This document shows positions 1 to 8,605 of a DNA stretch of 64,000 nt, in pieces (within the stretch, counting starts at the first letter, position 1; each line of letters begins with the position of its first letter). The position numbers and the translations under genes are program-made. The stretch covers positions 2,728,001 through 2,792,000 of the forward strand of contig OZ220686.1 in assembly GCA_965116435.1 (NCBI GenBank), given 5' to 3'. The notes beneath the pieces were generated by a model. It ran no database searches and was not told where the DNA came from. It saw only the letters and a list, made by a program, of their open reading frames with translations. This DNA is from VXPQ01 sp965116435 (lineage in GTDB: Bacteria > Bacteroidota > Rhodothermia > Rhodothermales > VXPQ01).

Positions 1-745
1 CGAGGACCAGGTCGGCGATAAGAATGAATACGCAACTCATCACGGCGGCTTGCGTGGTGCTTTTGCCGACGCCCTCGGCGCCGCCGCCCGTAAAATATCC
101 CATGTAACAGGATACCGACGTGATGATGAAGCCGAACACGAATGCCTTGCTCAGGCCGAAATAGGGATCGAACGGACGAAAGAAATTCTGTGCGCCCTGC
201 ACGAATTCCGCCGTCGTCAGGTAGCCGCCCAGATTGGCTACGACGATGCCGCCGCCGATCCCGATGGCGCAGGCCGCTACGTAGAGCATGGGAAACATCA
301 CGATGCCCGCCAGTATCCGGGGCGCGATCAGGTAGCTTATCGAGTTGAGCCCCATCGTTTCGAGGGCGTCGATCTGTTCTGTGACGCGCATGGTTCCCAG
401 CTCGGCGGCGATGCGCGCCCCGACGCGCCCCGCCAGAATAAAGCCGGTGACGACCGGGCCGAGTTCCAGAATGATCGAGGGGGCCACGACCGATCCGATC
501 ACGGTGGCGGGAAGAAAGACGGAAACCAGTTGGTAGGATACCTGCACCGTGGTCACGGCGCCGGAAAAGGCGGCGGCCAGCGCAACGATCGGGAGCGATT
601 CCACGCCGATGCGGATCATCTGGCCGATGGTGTTCTTGCGGTACGTACGAAAATCGTCCGGCGACACGAACGCATGGGCAATCAGCATCGAGTACTTGCC
701 CAGGATCGTAAAAGGCCGCAGGAGCCAGGTAAGCGAATACGTCAT
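1..745 (-). CDS. mlaE: MlaE-family ABC transporter permease (partial, 3' end outside window)
   Basis: Inner-membrane permease of a Mla-type ABC lipid transporter, expected to work with an MlaF ATPase and an MlaD substrate-binding protein (established for the family). 248 residues are visible, beginning MTYSLTWLLRPFTIL at the ATG ending at 745; the C terminus runs off the left edge. Hydrophobic segments lie around residues 50-72, 78-105, 145-172, 200-222 and 233-248. The family-typical stretch ELGPVVTGFILAGRVGAR (94-111) followed by ALETMGLN (127-134) is clear. The ATPase gene would be expected downstream, outside the window. A 398-bp divergent intergenic region separates it from the sigma-factor gene. 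Confidence 0.9.
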   Translation of the reverse strand, partial: MTYSLTWLLRPFTILGKYSMLIAHAFVSPDDFRTYRKNTIGQMIRIGVESLPIVALAAAFSGAVTTVQVSYQLVSVFLPATVIGSVVAPSIILELGPVVTGFILAGRVGARIAAELGTMRVTEQIDALETMGLNSISYLIAPRILAGIVMFPMLYVAACAIGIGGGIVVANLGGYLTTAEFVQGAQNFFRPFDPYFGLSKAFVFGFIITSVSCYMGYFTGGGAEGVGKSTTQAAVMSCVFILIADLVL

Positions 746-1143
746 CGCGCGCGGCGGGAATCGAACGGAGAAACGAGACCGGAAATACGGAGGAGCATAA
801 CGCCGCTGCGCGCGGGATGGTTGTGTTTTCTACCGGGATAGCGCCGGGCGTTTCGTCCAGTGCGCGTTACGGGCCATGGACGCAAAGGGCGTTGCGGGGG
901 TATTCAGCGCATCCTGCATTGTATGAAAGGACGCCCGAATGGTTTCTTGCGGGGCCCGGATCGAACGTTCCCCCGCGTCGTACGGTAGTACATTGGGCAG
1001 TACATCGTTAGTACATCGGTACTACGTCAAGAAACAATAATTCCGGCCCTGCTCCGTTTTTGTAATGGAATCGGTTCTCTATCAAGGATTGCGAGTCGGG
1101 CGCAGGAGCCTTTTTCTGTATCCGGTCCGGTCCGTCATTCCGA
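746..1143. other. Divergent intergenic region between mlaE and the ECF sigma gene
   Basis: 398 bp without a convincing gene. It should hold promoters for both divergent genes. The only structured feature seen is the AGTACAT repeat cluster (987-1023), listed separately. A half-site resembling the palindromic repeat family of this window (TCAGCGCATCC) occurs near 905-915. Confidence 0.6.
987..1023. promoter_or_regulatory. Cluster of AGTACAT motifs, possible operator
   Basis: AGTACAT occurs at 987-993, 999-1005 and 1010-1016 (spacing 11-12 bp, about one helical turn) and is followed by an inverted GGTACTA at 1017-1023. Regular phasing in an intergenic region about 120 bp upstream of an ECF sigma gene suggests a cooperative regulator binding site. 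The regulator is unknown and no functional proof can be drawn from sequence alone. Confidence 0.4.
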
Positions 1144-1749
1144 ATGCATCGTACGGATGAGGCCCTTGCGGTCGCATACATTGAACAAGACGATCAGCAG
1201 GCCTTTCGCCAACTGGTCGAGCGCCATCAGGAACGCATATTCGGGTATGTGATGGGTATGGTGCGGGATCGGGACATCGCGAACGACTTGTTTCAGGAAA
1301 CCTTTTTTCGGGCTATCCGGGCCATGAAGAACGAACGCGGATCGTATGCATCGCAAGGGAAATGGCTGGCCTGGGTCATGCGGATTGCCCGCAATGCGGT
1401 GTTTGACCATATGCGCGAGCGGAAAAAATGGACCGATGTCGAAAGCCGGGACGCCGAAGGGAGCTCGTTCTGGGACCGGTTGCCGGATGCGTTGCCGCCC
1501 GCTGACGAGCAGGTGGACCTGCGGCGGCGCATCGACCTTATGGAACAATGCATTGAGAAACTTCCGGAAGAACAACGCGAGGTATTGATGCTTCGTCACG
1601 AGGTCGGCATGACGTTTCGGGAGATTGCGGCACTTACGGATGTATCCATCAACACGGCGCTGGGGCGGATGCGCTATGCGCTGCTCAATCTGCAAAAGAT
1701 GATACGGATAGAACTCGGCGAGGAGGCCGAAGGAATACGAACCACTTGA
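1144..1749 (+). CDS. RNA polymerase ECF-type sigma factor
   Basis: 201-residue sigma-70 family protein of the extracytoplasmic-function class. Region 2 covers about residues 17-80 (RIFGYVMGMVRDRDIANDLF, then the DNA-melting part around GKWLAWVMRIARNAVFDHMR). Region 4 (about 138-190) carries the helix-turn-helix EQREVLMLRHEVGMTFREIA. The length is normal for the family, and the ATG at 1144 gives an N terminus in register with ECF proteins. The next gene begins just after the stop and encodes a one-pass membrane protein, the usual arrangement of a sigma/anti-sigma pair. The protein very likely redirects RNA polymerase in response to an envelope signal. Confidence 0.93.
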   Translation: MHRTDEALAVAYIEQDDQQAFRQLVERHQERIFGYVMGMVRDRDIANDLFQETFFRAIRAMKNERGSYASQGKWLAWVMRIARNAVFDHMRERKKWTDVESRDAEGSSFWDRLPDALPPADEQVDLRRRIDLMEQCIEKLPEEQREVLMLRHEVGMTFREIAALTDVSINTALGRMRYALLNLQKMIRIELGEEAEGIRTT

Positions 1750-1763
1750 TACGACGAACCGGC

Positions 1764-2582
1764 ATGGACAAGAACGATACCAGCAAGAAAGACGCCTGGC
1801 TTCTCGAATTGTACGAAGGCCCGGGGGCGTCTCCGAACGCCGAATCCGACAGCGCCGAAGAGGCTGTTGCCCTGCGCGCAATGAAGGATTGGCTGGACGC
1901 CCGGTCGGCGATTCGGCGGTCTGCGCAGCCCGACCCGGAGGCCCTTGAGGCGGTATGGGCTGCGGCGCAGCAGGCTTCGTCTTCCGGCGCCAGGAAGGAT
2001 CGTCCAGGTCGTCCAGATCGTCCGGCCCGTCGGGGAGGCGTTCGGCGGCGCCTGTCGCGGCGTATGGCGGTCGGGGGGCTTGTCGCCATGCTGGGGATGC
2101 TTGCGCTCGTGGGATTGTTCCGGTGGGATGCGCTGGCGCCTGCTTCGCCGGACGCCGACGGACGCGATGCGCCGGCGGGGAGCGCTGTTGCGGAAACCGT
2201 TGTCGAAGCGCCTCCCCCTGCCGGGGAAGGCGAGGCGGGCGTCGCCGACGTACAGCCTGGCCCCGCGGCTTCTGTCGCGTCGCCCCCGGAAACGGTGCGG
2301 TCTCCGGAGCCTCTTGCCGATGCAGCGCCTGCCGCCGACGGGACGCTGCAAGCGGCGGCGGAGACGGAACAGGCGGACCTCGGTGCGCCTGCGGCGGTGG
2401 CGGACATCCCGGCTGACATACCGGCCTGGGACGACCCGACCGACGTGATGTATTTGCAACAGCGCATTCAGCGCATCGGGGATGGCGTCGCCGACGGGTG
2501 GGACGCGCCGGTGCTGCCCCTCGAAATGCTTCCTCCCGCGTCGGGCGACCGCGGGCTGGTTCCCGCTTCGGAGCGCCGTTGA
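1764..2582 (+). CDS. Putative membrane-bound anti-sigma factor
   Basis: 272 residues from the ATG at 1764; an in-frame TTG at 1746 overlapping the sigma stop is an alternative start. An N-terminal charged cytoplasmic part (about 1-95) is followed by one transmembrane helix (MAVGGLVAMLGMLALVGLF, about 96-115) and an Ala/Pro/Glu-rich periplasmic tail. This topology and the position directly behind an ECF sigma gene support an anti-sigma role, although no canonical HxxxCxxC zinc motif is visible. A 9-bp tandem repeat near 2000-2030 encodes an RPGRPDRPAR stretch just before the membrane helix. The function rests on context rather than family recognition. Confidence 0.6.
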   Translation: MDKNDTSKKDAWLLELYEGPGASPNAESDSAEEAVALRAMKDWLDARSAIRRSAQPDPEALEAVWAAAQQASSSGARKDRPGRPDRPARRGGVRRRLSRRMAVGGLVAMLGMLALVGLFRWDALAPASPDADGRDAPAGSAVAETVVEAPPPAGEGEAGVADVQPGPAASVASPPETVRSPEPLADAAPAADGTLQAAAETEQADLGAPAAVADIPADIPAWDDPTDVMYLQQRIQRIGDGVADGWDAPVLPLEMLPPASGDRGLVPASERR

Positions 2583-2696
2583 CGAAATGCGTCGTCCGTA
2601 TGCGGTGCGTCTGGCGGGAGTACGACATGCCTGAGAATGCGCTGAATAAACCATGAACCCAAGACCAATAAACCCTGAACCGAGGACCGTAGCGCC

Positions 2697-3647
2697 ATGA
2701 CTTCCTTTTTTCCGTATCCCAAAGGCTGTTTTTCGATCCTCCCGATGTTGCTGTTCGTCGTTGGCGCGGCATGGGCGCAGCAGCCCCGGGCGCATGCTTC
2801 TCAGAACAAGACGCAGGCGGTGCAGGATCAGGTGCAGTACCAGGCGCAGGACAGGGCCCTGGGGCGGCGTTCCCTCGAAATCAAGAACGGCGCGGTGTTT
2901 ATCGATGGGCGCCAACTGGACCCCGACCATCTTCCCGAAGGATTTCCGCCGGAAGGCGCTACGGTAGAGTATGTGTTTTTTCCCGGTTCGGACGAGGACC
3001 TGAAAATTCACGTACAGGGCGGGTTTCAGTATGTGCTCAACGGCGATACCCTGAAATTGTCTCTGGAGGATGCACTCTGGCCCGGCTTTTTCGACGCCCC
3101 GGTGCTCTTTATTTCTTCGGATTCGCTGGATGCGGTCGGGGATCTTTTTGAGCAAAAGGCCGAGGTCTTGTTTGAGCAGGCCCAGCGCATGCAGGACCTG
3201 CAACATCGTTTCGCGGAAGGCAACACGCCCGAATTGCAGCAAATGATGGAGGAAATGACGCTGTATGCGGCGGAAGCCGCCCGTACGGCGAGCGAATTTC
3301 CGCGTATCCAGATGCAGCATTATCTCCAGGATATCCAGGGGACGGACAAGGCCCTTTTCGACCGGTTGATACGCGAGCAGCGCATGGAGCGCGAGACGTT
3401 GATCATGGCCCGCAAGTTTGCCGCGATGGAAGAAGGAAAAGCGCGTCGGGACAGCATTACCGTGTTGCGGGAGAGGCTGAACGAGATTTTCGAACTCAAG
3501 CAGGGAAACCGCCGGCGCGAGGTGGAGCAGCTGGAAGAAAAATTGCAGGAATTGCGCAAGGCGATCATCGAACGCGAGCGTGTTCGGAACCAGATTGTGG
3601 ATCGCCGTTTGCGAGAATTGCTTGGAAACAGTACGCTGGATTGGTGA
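2697..3647 (+). CDS. Secreted protein with C-terminal coiled coil, function unknown
   Basis: 316 residues. The N terminus has a hydrophobic signal segment (about 14-28, ending GAAWAQQ), so export is predicted. The middle (about 60-140) is a compact domain containing VFIDGRQLDPDHLPEGFPPE and a run of beta-like strands. Residues about 155-310 are rich in Glu, Arg, Gln and Leu with heptad-like spacing (for example RRREVEQLEEKLQELRKAII), indicating a long coiled coil. I do not recognise a family. It lies 114 bp after the putative anti-sigma gene and may belong to the same regulon or operon. Confidence 0.75.
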   Translation: MTSFFPYPKGCFSILPMLLFVVGAAWAQQPRAHASQNKTQAVQDQVQYQAQDRALGRRSLEIKNGAVFIDGRQLDPDHLPEGFPPEGATVEYVFFPGSDEDLKIHVQGGFQYVLNGDTLKLSLEDALWPGFFDAPVLFISSDSLDAVGDLFEQKAEVLFEQAQRMQDLQHRFAEGNTPELQQMMEEMTLYAAEAARTASEFPRIQMQHYLQDIQGTDKALFDRLIREQRMERETLIMARKFAAMEEGKARRDSITVLRERLNEIFELKQGNRRREVEQLEEKLQELRKAIIERERVRNQIVDRRLRELLGNSTLDW

Positions 3648-3960
3648 CGCGGCGTTCGGCGGCGTGCGTGCGGCTTGCGGGGCGGCGCGCGCCCCTCGTT
3701 GCCGCTGGTTTCTGCGGATGTACTCAGCGCATCTTGCTTCTTTCCCGGGAAATTCGTATATTATCAGGATATGCAGGGCCATTGCGCGGCGACGATCTGT
3801 TTTTCTGCCTCTCCACCACCCACCTCTTCGCTGGCGCAACATGCAGGGGAAGCGCTTCCGTTGACCGTTTCCCTCAGGGTACGCTCGTGCGAATTACCCA
3901 CCGCAATGGATGCGCACACGTATCCTGGCCCCTGTTGACCGTTTCCTTCAGGATACGCTG
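3648..3960. other. Intergenic region with a 26-bp imperfect direct repeat
   Basis: 313 bp upstream of the amidase gene. GTTGACCGTTTCC-(C/T)TCAGG(G/A)TACGCT occurs at 3860-3885 and again at 3934-3959, with 2 mismatches and 74 bp from start to start. The second copy ends immediately before the chosen amidase start and contains its AGGA Shine-Dalgarno-like sequence (3950-3953). A promoter-like CGTATATTATC lies at 3755-3765. A degenerate half-site of the palindromic repeat family (TCAGCGCATCTTGC) lies near 3724-3737. No gene is supported here. Confidence 0.5.
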
Positions 3961-5334
3961 ATGCTGATCATGATGCATTCTTTGCGTTCGGACTTTTTTA
4001 TGCGCGCCGGATGTCCCTGGGTGGGGAGCCTGTTCCGGTGTTGCTTCGTTGCGCTCGCGCTTTTGACGGCGGGAGCGTTTGGGCATGCCGCGCGGGCTGG
4101 AGCCTCATCGTCTGTTGCTTCCGGCGCCGTTCCGCATGTGGAGCGGATTTCGCTGACCGAGCAATCGGACGGCACAGGGTATGTCGTTCGGTTTCATACC
4201 GACGGTCCTGTGGCCGCCTACAGTGCGCCGCGCCTGCTCGCCAATGGGCAACTGGAGGTGGTCCTTTTCAATACGAGGCTGGCCTCCGATCATGTCCGGG
4301 ACGATGCGGCGGGGCCTGTGATCCAGTATGCCGGAGAGGAAGAGGCGGGCCATGTGTTTTTCTGGTTTACCCTGGTCGCCGGGGAATCCATGCGGGCGTC
4401 GGCGTATCGGGACGATGTCTCCGACGATATACTTGTAAGCCTTGCGTATGCGGACGGGCAGTCTGTCTGGCGTTGGGAGGCGCTCAGGCAGCCTCGGGCG
4501 CTTGCTCCCCGGAAAATATCGCCTCTGGCTACCCCGGCCACGGAGATGTGGCCCGCCATTGGAGGCGGAACCACCGGTCGGATGCGGGAGATTGAGGAGG
4601 AACTGGAGCCTACCGAAGAGGTCCCCACCGGGGGGCATTGGCTTCTGGACACCGTGGTGATCGACGCGGGGCATGGCGGCAAGGATCCCGGCGCGACAGC
4701 GCACGGCATTCGCGAAAAGGATATTGTCCTGTCCGTGGCGCTGAAGGTCGGCAAGTACCTTGAGGAGCGGCTCGGCATGCGCGTCGAATATACGCGCGAC
4801 GACGACCGGTTTATCGAACTCGCCGATCGGGGGCGCATCGCCAACGAATACGGGGGCAAGCTGTTTATCTCGATTCATGCGAATGCGGCGTCTTCGAGGG
4901 CGGCGAGCGGCACGGAAACGTATTTCCTGGGTTTGCACAAGACCGATGCGGCCCGTAGCACCATGGAGCGCGAAAACGAGGTCGTGAAACTGGAGAGTTC
5001 CCAGCGGGCCTACGAGGAGATGAACGAAGAATCGCTTATTCGCATGGCGCTGACGCAAAGCGCGTATATGCAGCAGAGCCAGCAGCTCGCCCTGCTTATC
5101 CAGGATCAGTTCGAAGAACGGGTGCAACGCAAGAATCGGGGCGTCAAGCAGGCCGGTTTTTATGTGCTTTGGGGCGCGTCCATGCCCGCCGTGCTTGTTG
5201 AACTGGGGTTCGTGACCAATAAAGCCGAGGCGGCGTTTCTGGCCAGCGAATCCGGGCAGGAGTATCTTGCAAGCGCTATCTTCCGTGCGGTGCGCGCGTA
5301 CAAGACGCAGCACGACAAGGGGCTTGTTCCGTAG
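3961..5334 (+). CDS. N-acetylmuramoyl-L-alanine amidase
   Basis: Zinc amidase (Amidase_3, AmiA/B/C type) that cleaves the bond between MurNAc and the L-alanine of the stem peptide; acts in the periplasm on peptidoglycan. 457 residues from the ATG at 3961, preceded by AGGA at 7-bp spacing; in-frame ATGs at 3970 and 3973 are alternatives. A signal segment (FRCCFVALALLTAGAFGHAA) is followed by an AMIN-like beta-rich part (about 45-160), then the catalytic domain (about 230-455) with DAGHGGKDPGA, a TRDDD motif, SIHANA and VELGFVTN, which match the zinc-binding and catalytic segments of the family. It is longer than enzymes lacking an AMIN-like part, as expected. Confidence 0.93.
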   Translation: MLIMMHSLRSDFFMRAGCPWVGSLFRCCFVALALLTAGAFGHAARAGASSSVASGAVPHVERISLTEQSDGTGYVVRFHTDGPVAAYSAPRLLANGQLEVVLFNTRLASDHVRDDAAGPVIQYAGEEEAGHVFFWFTLVAGESMRASAYRDDVSDDILVSLAYADGQSVWRWEALRQPRALAPRKISPLATPATEMWPAIGGGTTGRMREIEEELEPTEEVPTGGHWLLDTVVIDAGHGGKDPGATAHGIREKDIVLSVALKVGKYLEERLGMRVEYTRDDDRFIELADRGRIANEYGGKLFISIHANAASSRAASGTETYFLGLHKTDAARSTMERENEVVKLESSQRAYEEMNEESLIRMALTQSAYMQQSQQLALLIQDQFEERVQRKNRGVKQAGFYVLWGASMPAVLVELGFVTNKAEAAFLASESGQEYLASAIFRAVRAYKTQHDKGLVP

Positions 5335-5440
5335 CGCGTCTCGTTCGGCGGGCGCCGCCCTGGGTGTTGTGGGTATCCCGGCGGACCGCGCGTTTTCAGG
5401 CCGCCTGATTCGTTTTTACACTGTTTTCATTCTGTCTCGT

Positions 5441-5986
5441 ATGTCCTCTTCCGAAGCATCCATTCAGTCCCTGCACGATGCGGTGCGCACCGTGCAGGAT
5501 TTTCCCCAACCCGGCATTGCGTTCAAGGATGTCTCGCCGATCTTGCTGGATCCTGTGTTGTTTCGGCAGGCTATCGAGGCGCTTGCAGGGCCTTTTCGTG
5601 CGGCGGGCGTCACGAAGGTGGCGGGCATTGAGTCGCGCGGTTTCCTCTTCGGATTGTCTCTGGCCGAGGAACTTGGCGCGGGGTTCGTGCTCATCCGTAA
5701 AGAGGGCAAGCTGCCCTGGCGTACCCACCGCGTGGAATACGACCTTGAGTACGGTACGGATTGCATCGAGATGCACGCGGATGCTGTTGCGGACGGGGAT
5801 CGCGTACTGATCCATGACGACGTGATCGCCACGGGCGGGACGGCGGCGGCGGCGGTGAAAATGATCCGGGCGGCTGGCGGCGCGTGCGTCGGTTTTTCCT
5901 TTTTGGCCGAGCTGAATTTCCTGTCGGGCCGGGATCGTCTTGGAACCGACGCCGTGGTCGAATCCATTCTTCGGTTCGATGGATAG
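5441..5986 (+). CDS. apt: Adenine phosphoribosyltransferase
   Basis: Cytosolic purine salvage enzyme joining adenine and PRPP to give AMP and pyrophosphate. 181 residues from the ATG at 5441 (MSSSEASIQSLHDAVRTVQD), close to the usual 170-180. The PRPP-binding signature VLIHDDVIATGGTAAA is at about 121-136; FPQPGIAFKDVSPIL near residue 20 and GIESRGFLFG near 60 are also family-typical. It follows the amidase by 106 bp on the same strand and is convergent with the RidA gene. Confidence 0.96.
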   Translation: MSSSEASIQSLHDAVRTVQDFPQPGIAFKDVSPILLDPVLFRQAIEALAGPFRAAGVTKVAGIESRGFLFGLSLAEELGAGFVLIRKEGKLPWRTHRVEYDLEYGTDCIEMHADAVADGDRVLIHDDVIATGGTAAAAVKMIRAAGGACVGFSFLAELNFLSGRDRLGTDAVVESILRFDG

Positions 5987-5992
5987 AACGGA

Positions 5993-6008
5993 CAGGCTGG
6001 ACAGCCTG
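5993..6008. terminator. Short hairpin between convergent apt and ridA-like genes
   Basis: CAGGCTGGACAGCCTG can fold into a 6-bp stem with a 4-nt loop. It is part of three 9-bp units (GACAGGCTG, GACAGCCTG, GATAGCCTG). No clear U-run follows, so a bidirectional terminator is only possible; it may be just another of the 9-bp tandem repeats common in this window. Confidence 0.3.
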
Positions 6009-6043
6009 GATAGCCTGGGTATAAATAGACCGGACGGTTCCCG

Positions 6044-6451
6044 CTACCGGACCGCGATACAGGAAATTTCTACCTGCGCGCCCCGGGGAAGCGCGGCCAC
6101 TTCGAAGGCCTCCCGCGCCGGGGGAAGCTCCGAGAAATAGCGGGTGTATACATCGTTTACGGCGCCGTAATCGTTGATGTCCGTCATGAACACGCTACAT
6201 CGAACGACGTGGTTGTAATCCATTTGGGCGGCTTTGAGGACGGCGCCGAGGTTGTTCAGCACGCGTTCCGTTTCGGCTTCCACGCCGCCGAGCGCCATGC
6301 CGCCTGTTTCGGGATCGACGCCGAGTTGTCCAGAGCAGTAGAGCGTGTCGCCGGCAAGAATAGCCTGGCTGTAGGGGCCGATGGCTGCCGGCGCGAGGGA
6401 CGTCTTGACAGCGCGGCGGGATGTGGTCGGGTTTGGGGGTTGGCCGTTCAT
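6044..6451 (-). CDS. RidA family (YjgF/YER057c/UK114) reactive intermediate deaminase
   Basis: 135 residues, usual length for the family. RidA proteins hydrolyse reactive enamine/imine intermediates such as 2-aminoacrylate to 2-oxoacids plus ammonia in the cytosol. Visible features are AIGPYSQAILAGDTLYCSGQ (about 22-41), MDYNHVVRCSVFMTDINDY, and the C-terminal PAREAFEVAALPRGAQVEI, in which the conserved Arg of P-x-R and the Glu of the last strand line the active site. It starts at the ATG ending at 6451 and is transcribed toward apt. Confidence 0.94.
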   Translation of the reverse strand: MNGQPPNPTTSRRAVKTSLAPAAIGPYSQAILAGDTLYCSGQLGVDPETGGMALGGVEAETERVLNNLGAVLKAAQMDYNHVVRCSVFMTDINDYGAVNDVYTRYFSELPPAREAFEVAALPRGAQVEISCIAVR

Positions 6452-6550
6452 AAAATCCTGTTTATAAAACCATATGGTGTTCGAAAGGGGAAGTATGAGT
6501 AACTTTCGTAACGGGATCGGGTTTTTACAAGCGAATATTTATCGAAGGTC

Positions 6551-7366
6551 ATGGATTTGGGCGTACAGGGACGAACCGCATTCGTAGCCGGCGCGAGCAG
6601 CGGGCTGGGCTACGCGGTCGCGCGCGCACTGGCTCGGGAGAGCTGTCGCGTAGCGATCTGTTCCCGAAGCGAGGACGGTATTGTTGCCGCCGCCGACCGT
6701 TTGGGGGAGGAGGCGGGCGTCGATCAGGCCAGCGTGCTGCCGCTGCCGTGCGACGTAACGAGCGAGCATGCCGTACAGGAGGCTATCGACCAGGCTGCCG
6801 CGCACTTTGGCGGACTGCATATCCTGGTGACGAACGCGGGCGGCCCGCCGCCGGGCTATATCGACGATCTGTCCATCGAAACGTGGCGCGCGGGCATTGA
6901 ATTGAACCTGCTGAGCGTCATCCAGTTGTGTCGGGCGGCGTTGCCTTATTTGCGCACGGCGGCGGCCAGCGACGATCCGCACGCCACCATCCTGATGATC
7001 ACGTCGATTTCGGCCAAGCGTCCGATCCCCAGCCTGTATCTTTCCAATGCGGCGCGCGCGGGCGTGCAAGGCTTCGCCAAGACGCTGTCGGAGGAGTTGG
7101 GGCCGGCCGGCATTACGGTGAACACCATTTTGCCGGGGTACACGCGCACGGAGCGGCTGCGGGAACTCTCGAAGCATCTTGCTTCGACGTCGGGACGCTC
7201 CCCGGAGGAGGTAGAGGCGGGCTGGGCCGAAGGCAATGCGTTGCGGCGCCTTGCGGACCCGGAGGAATTTGCAGCCGCCGCGGCGTTTCTGGTAAGCAAG
7301 CGGGCGGCGTACGTAACCGGCGTGGGGTTTCCCGTGGACGGCGGGTGGTCGAAGCATATCTTGTAA
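6551..7366 (+). CDS. Short-chain dehydrogenase/reductase (divergent active site)
   Basis: 271-residue Rossmann-fold oxidoreductase. The cofactor motif FVAGASSGLGYAVARAL is at about 11-27 and NAGG at about 95. The catalytic region reads SISAKRPIPSLYLSNAARAG: the Ser and Tyr are present, but the Lys expected four residues after Tyr (YxxxK) is Ala, with Asn-Ala-Ala-Arg following. A subset of 3-oxoacyl-ACP-reductase-like SDRs has a similar YxSN..R arrangement, so the protein may still bind NAD(P) with altered chemistry. The C terminus YVTGVGFPVDGGWSKHIL is typical. It sits 23 bp before mnmA. The substrate cannot be read from the sequence. Confidence 0.85.
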   Translation: MDLGVQGRTAFVAGASSGLGYAVARALARESCRVAICSRSEDGIVAAADRLGEEAGVDQASVLPLPCDVTSEHAVQEAIDQAAAHFGGLHILVTNAGGPPPGYIDDLSIETWRAGIELNLLSVIQLCRAALPYLRTAAASDDPHATILMITSISAKRPIPSLYLSNAARAGVQGFAKTLSEELGPAGITVNTILPGYTRTERLRELSKHLASTSGRSPEEVEAGWAEGNALRRLADPEEFAAAAAFLVSKRAAYVTGVGFPVDGGWSKHIL

Positions 7367-7388
7367 CGAGTGCAACGGGCGTTGAGTC

Positions 7389-8531
7389 ATGCGTAGCAAG
7401 GGACGGGTACTGGTGGCGATGAGCGGCGGGGTGGATTCCTCGGTGGCGGCGGTTATGCTGTCCGAGCAGGGGTACGAGGTGGTTGGCGTTACGATGAAGA
7501 CATGGGATTACGCCCGCAGCGGGGGGCGAGGCGGCAAGGAGGTCGGGTGCTGCACGCTCGAATCCATGAACGACGCGCGCGCGGTGGCTGTGCAGTATGG
7601 TTTCACGCATTTTATCGTGGACATACGCGAGGAATTCGGGGACTGGGTTATTGAGCGTTTTACCGACGAATATCTTGCCGGACGCACCCCGAACCCGTGC
7701 GTATTGTGCAACACGCATATAAAGTGGGCGGCGTTGATGCGGCGGGCCGACCAGCTGGATTGCGACTACATCGCCACCGGGCATTATGCGCGGCTGCGGC
7801 GGGAGGAGGCCACGGGGCGTTTCGTGCTGATGAAGGGGTGCGACGCGCGCAAGGACCAGAGCTATGCCTTGTGGGGGGTGTCCCAGGAGCATTTGGCCCG
7901 CACCCTGTTGCCGCTGGGCGGATTCGAGAAGCCTGCGATCCGGGAGATGGCCGCGGCCTATGGGCTGGACCGCGTGACGGACAAGCCGGATTCGTACGAG
8001 ATATGTTTCATCCCGGACAACGACTATCGGCGTTTTCTGAAGGACCGAGTGGAGGGGCTGGCGGAAAACGTATCGGGAGGCATGTTCGTCACGTCCGACG
8101 GGGCCGAGGTGGGGCGGCACGAAGGGTATCCGTTTTATACGATCGGGCAGCGCCGGGGGTTGGGCGTGGCGCTTGGATATCCGGCCTATGTGGTCGATAT
8201 CGACGCCGAAACGAACACGATCGTCCTGGGGCCGCGCGACGAGTTGTTCCGGGGCGCGCTAACGGCTCGGCAGATCAATCTGGTGAAGTACGACGCGTTG
8301 GAGGACGACATGTCGGTGGACGTGAAAATCCGGTACAACGATCCGGGTGCTCCCGGCGTGGCGCGGCAGGAAGGGCCCGACGAACTCCGTGTAGCGTTCG
8401 CGGCGCCGAGACAGGCCGTTACGCGGGGGCAGTCCGTGGTGCTGTACGAAGGGGACGATGTGGTGGGCGGCGGCTGGATCGAAGAGACCGGGGAGCGTTC
8501 CTCGGCGGTTTCTCAAAATTCTCAAGAGTAG
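7389..8531 (+). CDS. mnmA: tRNA-specific 2-thiouridylase MnmA
   Basis: Catalyses ATP-dependent 2-thiolation of U34 in Lys, Glu and Gln tRNAs. 380 residues. The PP-loop VLVAMSGGVDSSVAAVML lies at about 6-23; the first catalytic cysteine is in TPNPCVLCNTHIKW (about 98-111) and the second in SYEICFIPDNDYRRFL (about 199-214). Between them is the tRNA-contact segment KDQSYALWGV. The ATG at 7389 follows the SDR gene by 22 bp. The stop is followed by an A-rich tract (8535-8600) before the convergent DUF4249 gene. Confidence 0.96.
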   Translation: MRSKGRVLVAMSGGVDSSVAAVMLSEQGYEVVGVTMKTWDYARSGGRGGKEVGCCTLESMNDARAVAVQYGFTHFIVDIREEFGDWVIERFTDEYLAGRTPNPCVLCNTHIKWAALMRRADQLDCDYIATGHYARLRREEATGRFVLMKGCDARKDQSYALWGVSQEHLARTLLPLGGFEKPAIREMAAAYGLDRVTDKPDSYEICFIPDNDYRRFLKDRVEGLAENVSGGMFVTSDGAEVGRHEGYPFYTIGQRRGLGVALGYPAYVVDIDAETNTIVLGPRDELFRGALTARQINLVKYDALEDDMSVDVKIRYNDPGAPGVARQEGPDELRVAFAAPRQAVTRGQSVVLYEGDDVVGGGWIEETGERSSAVSQNSQE

Positions 8532-8605
8532 AAAAGCGTAAAAAAGGGGTAAAAAAAGATCAAAAAAAGAGTAAAAAGGGCGTAAAAACAGCGCAAAAAC
8601 TGGAA

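Noticed and set aside
8535..8600. A-rich tract after mnmA read as a Lys-rich C-terminal extension through frameshift
   Set aside because: mnmA already has full family length and ends normally; no slippery-site evidence. Treated as intergenic.
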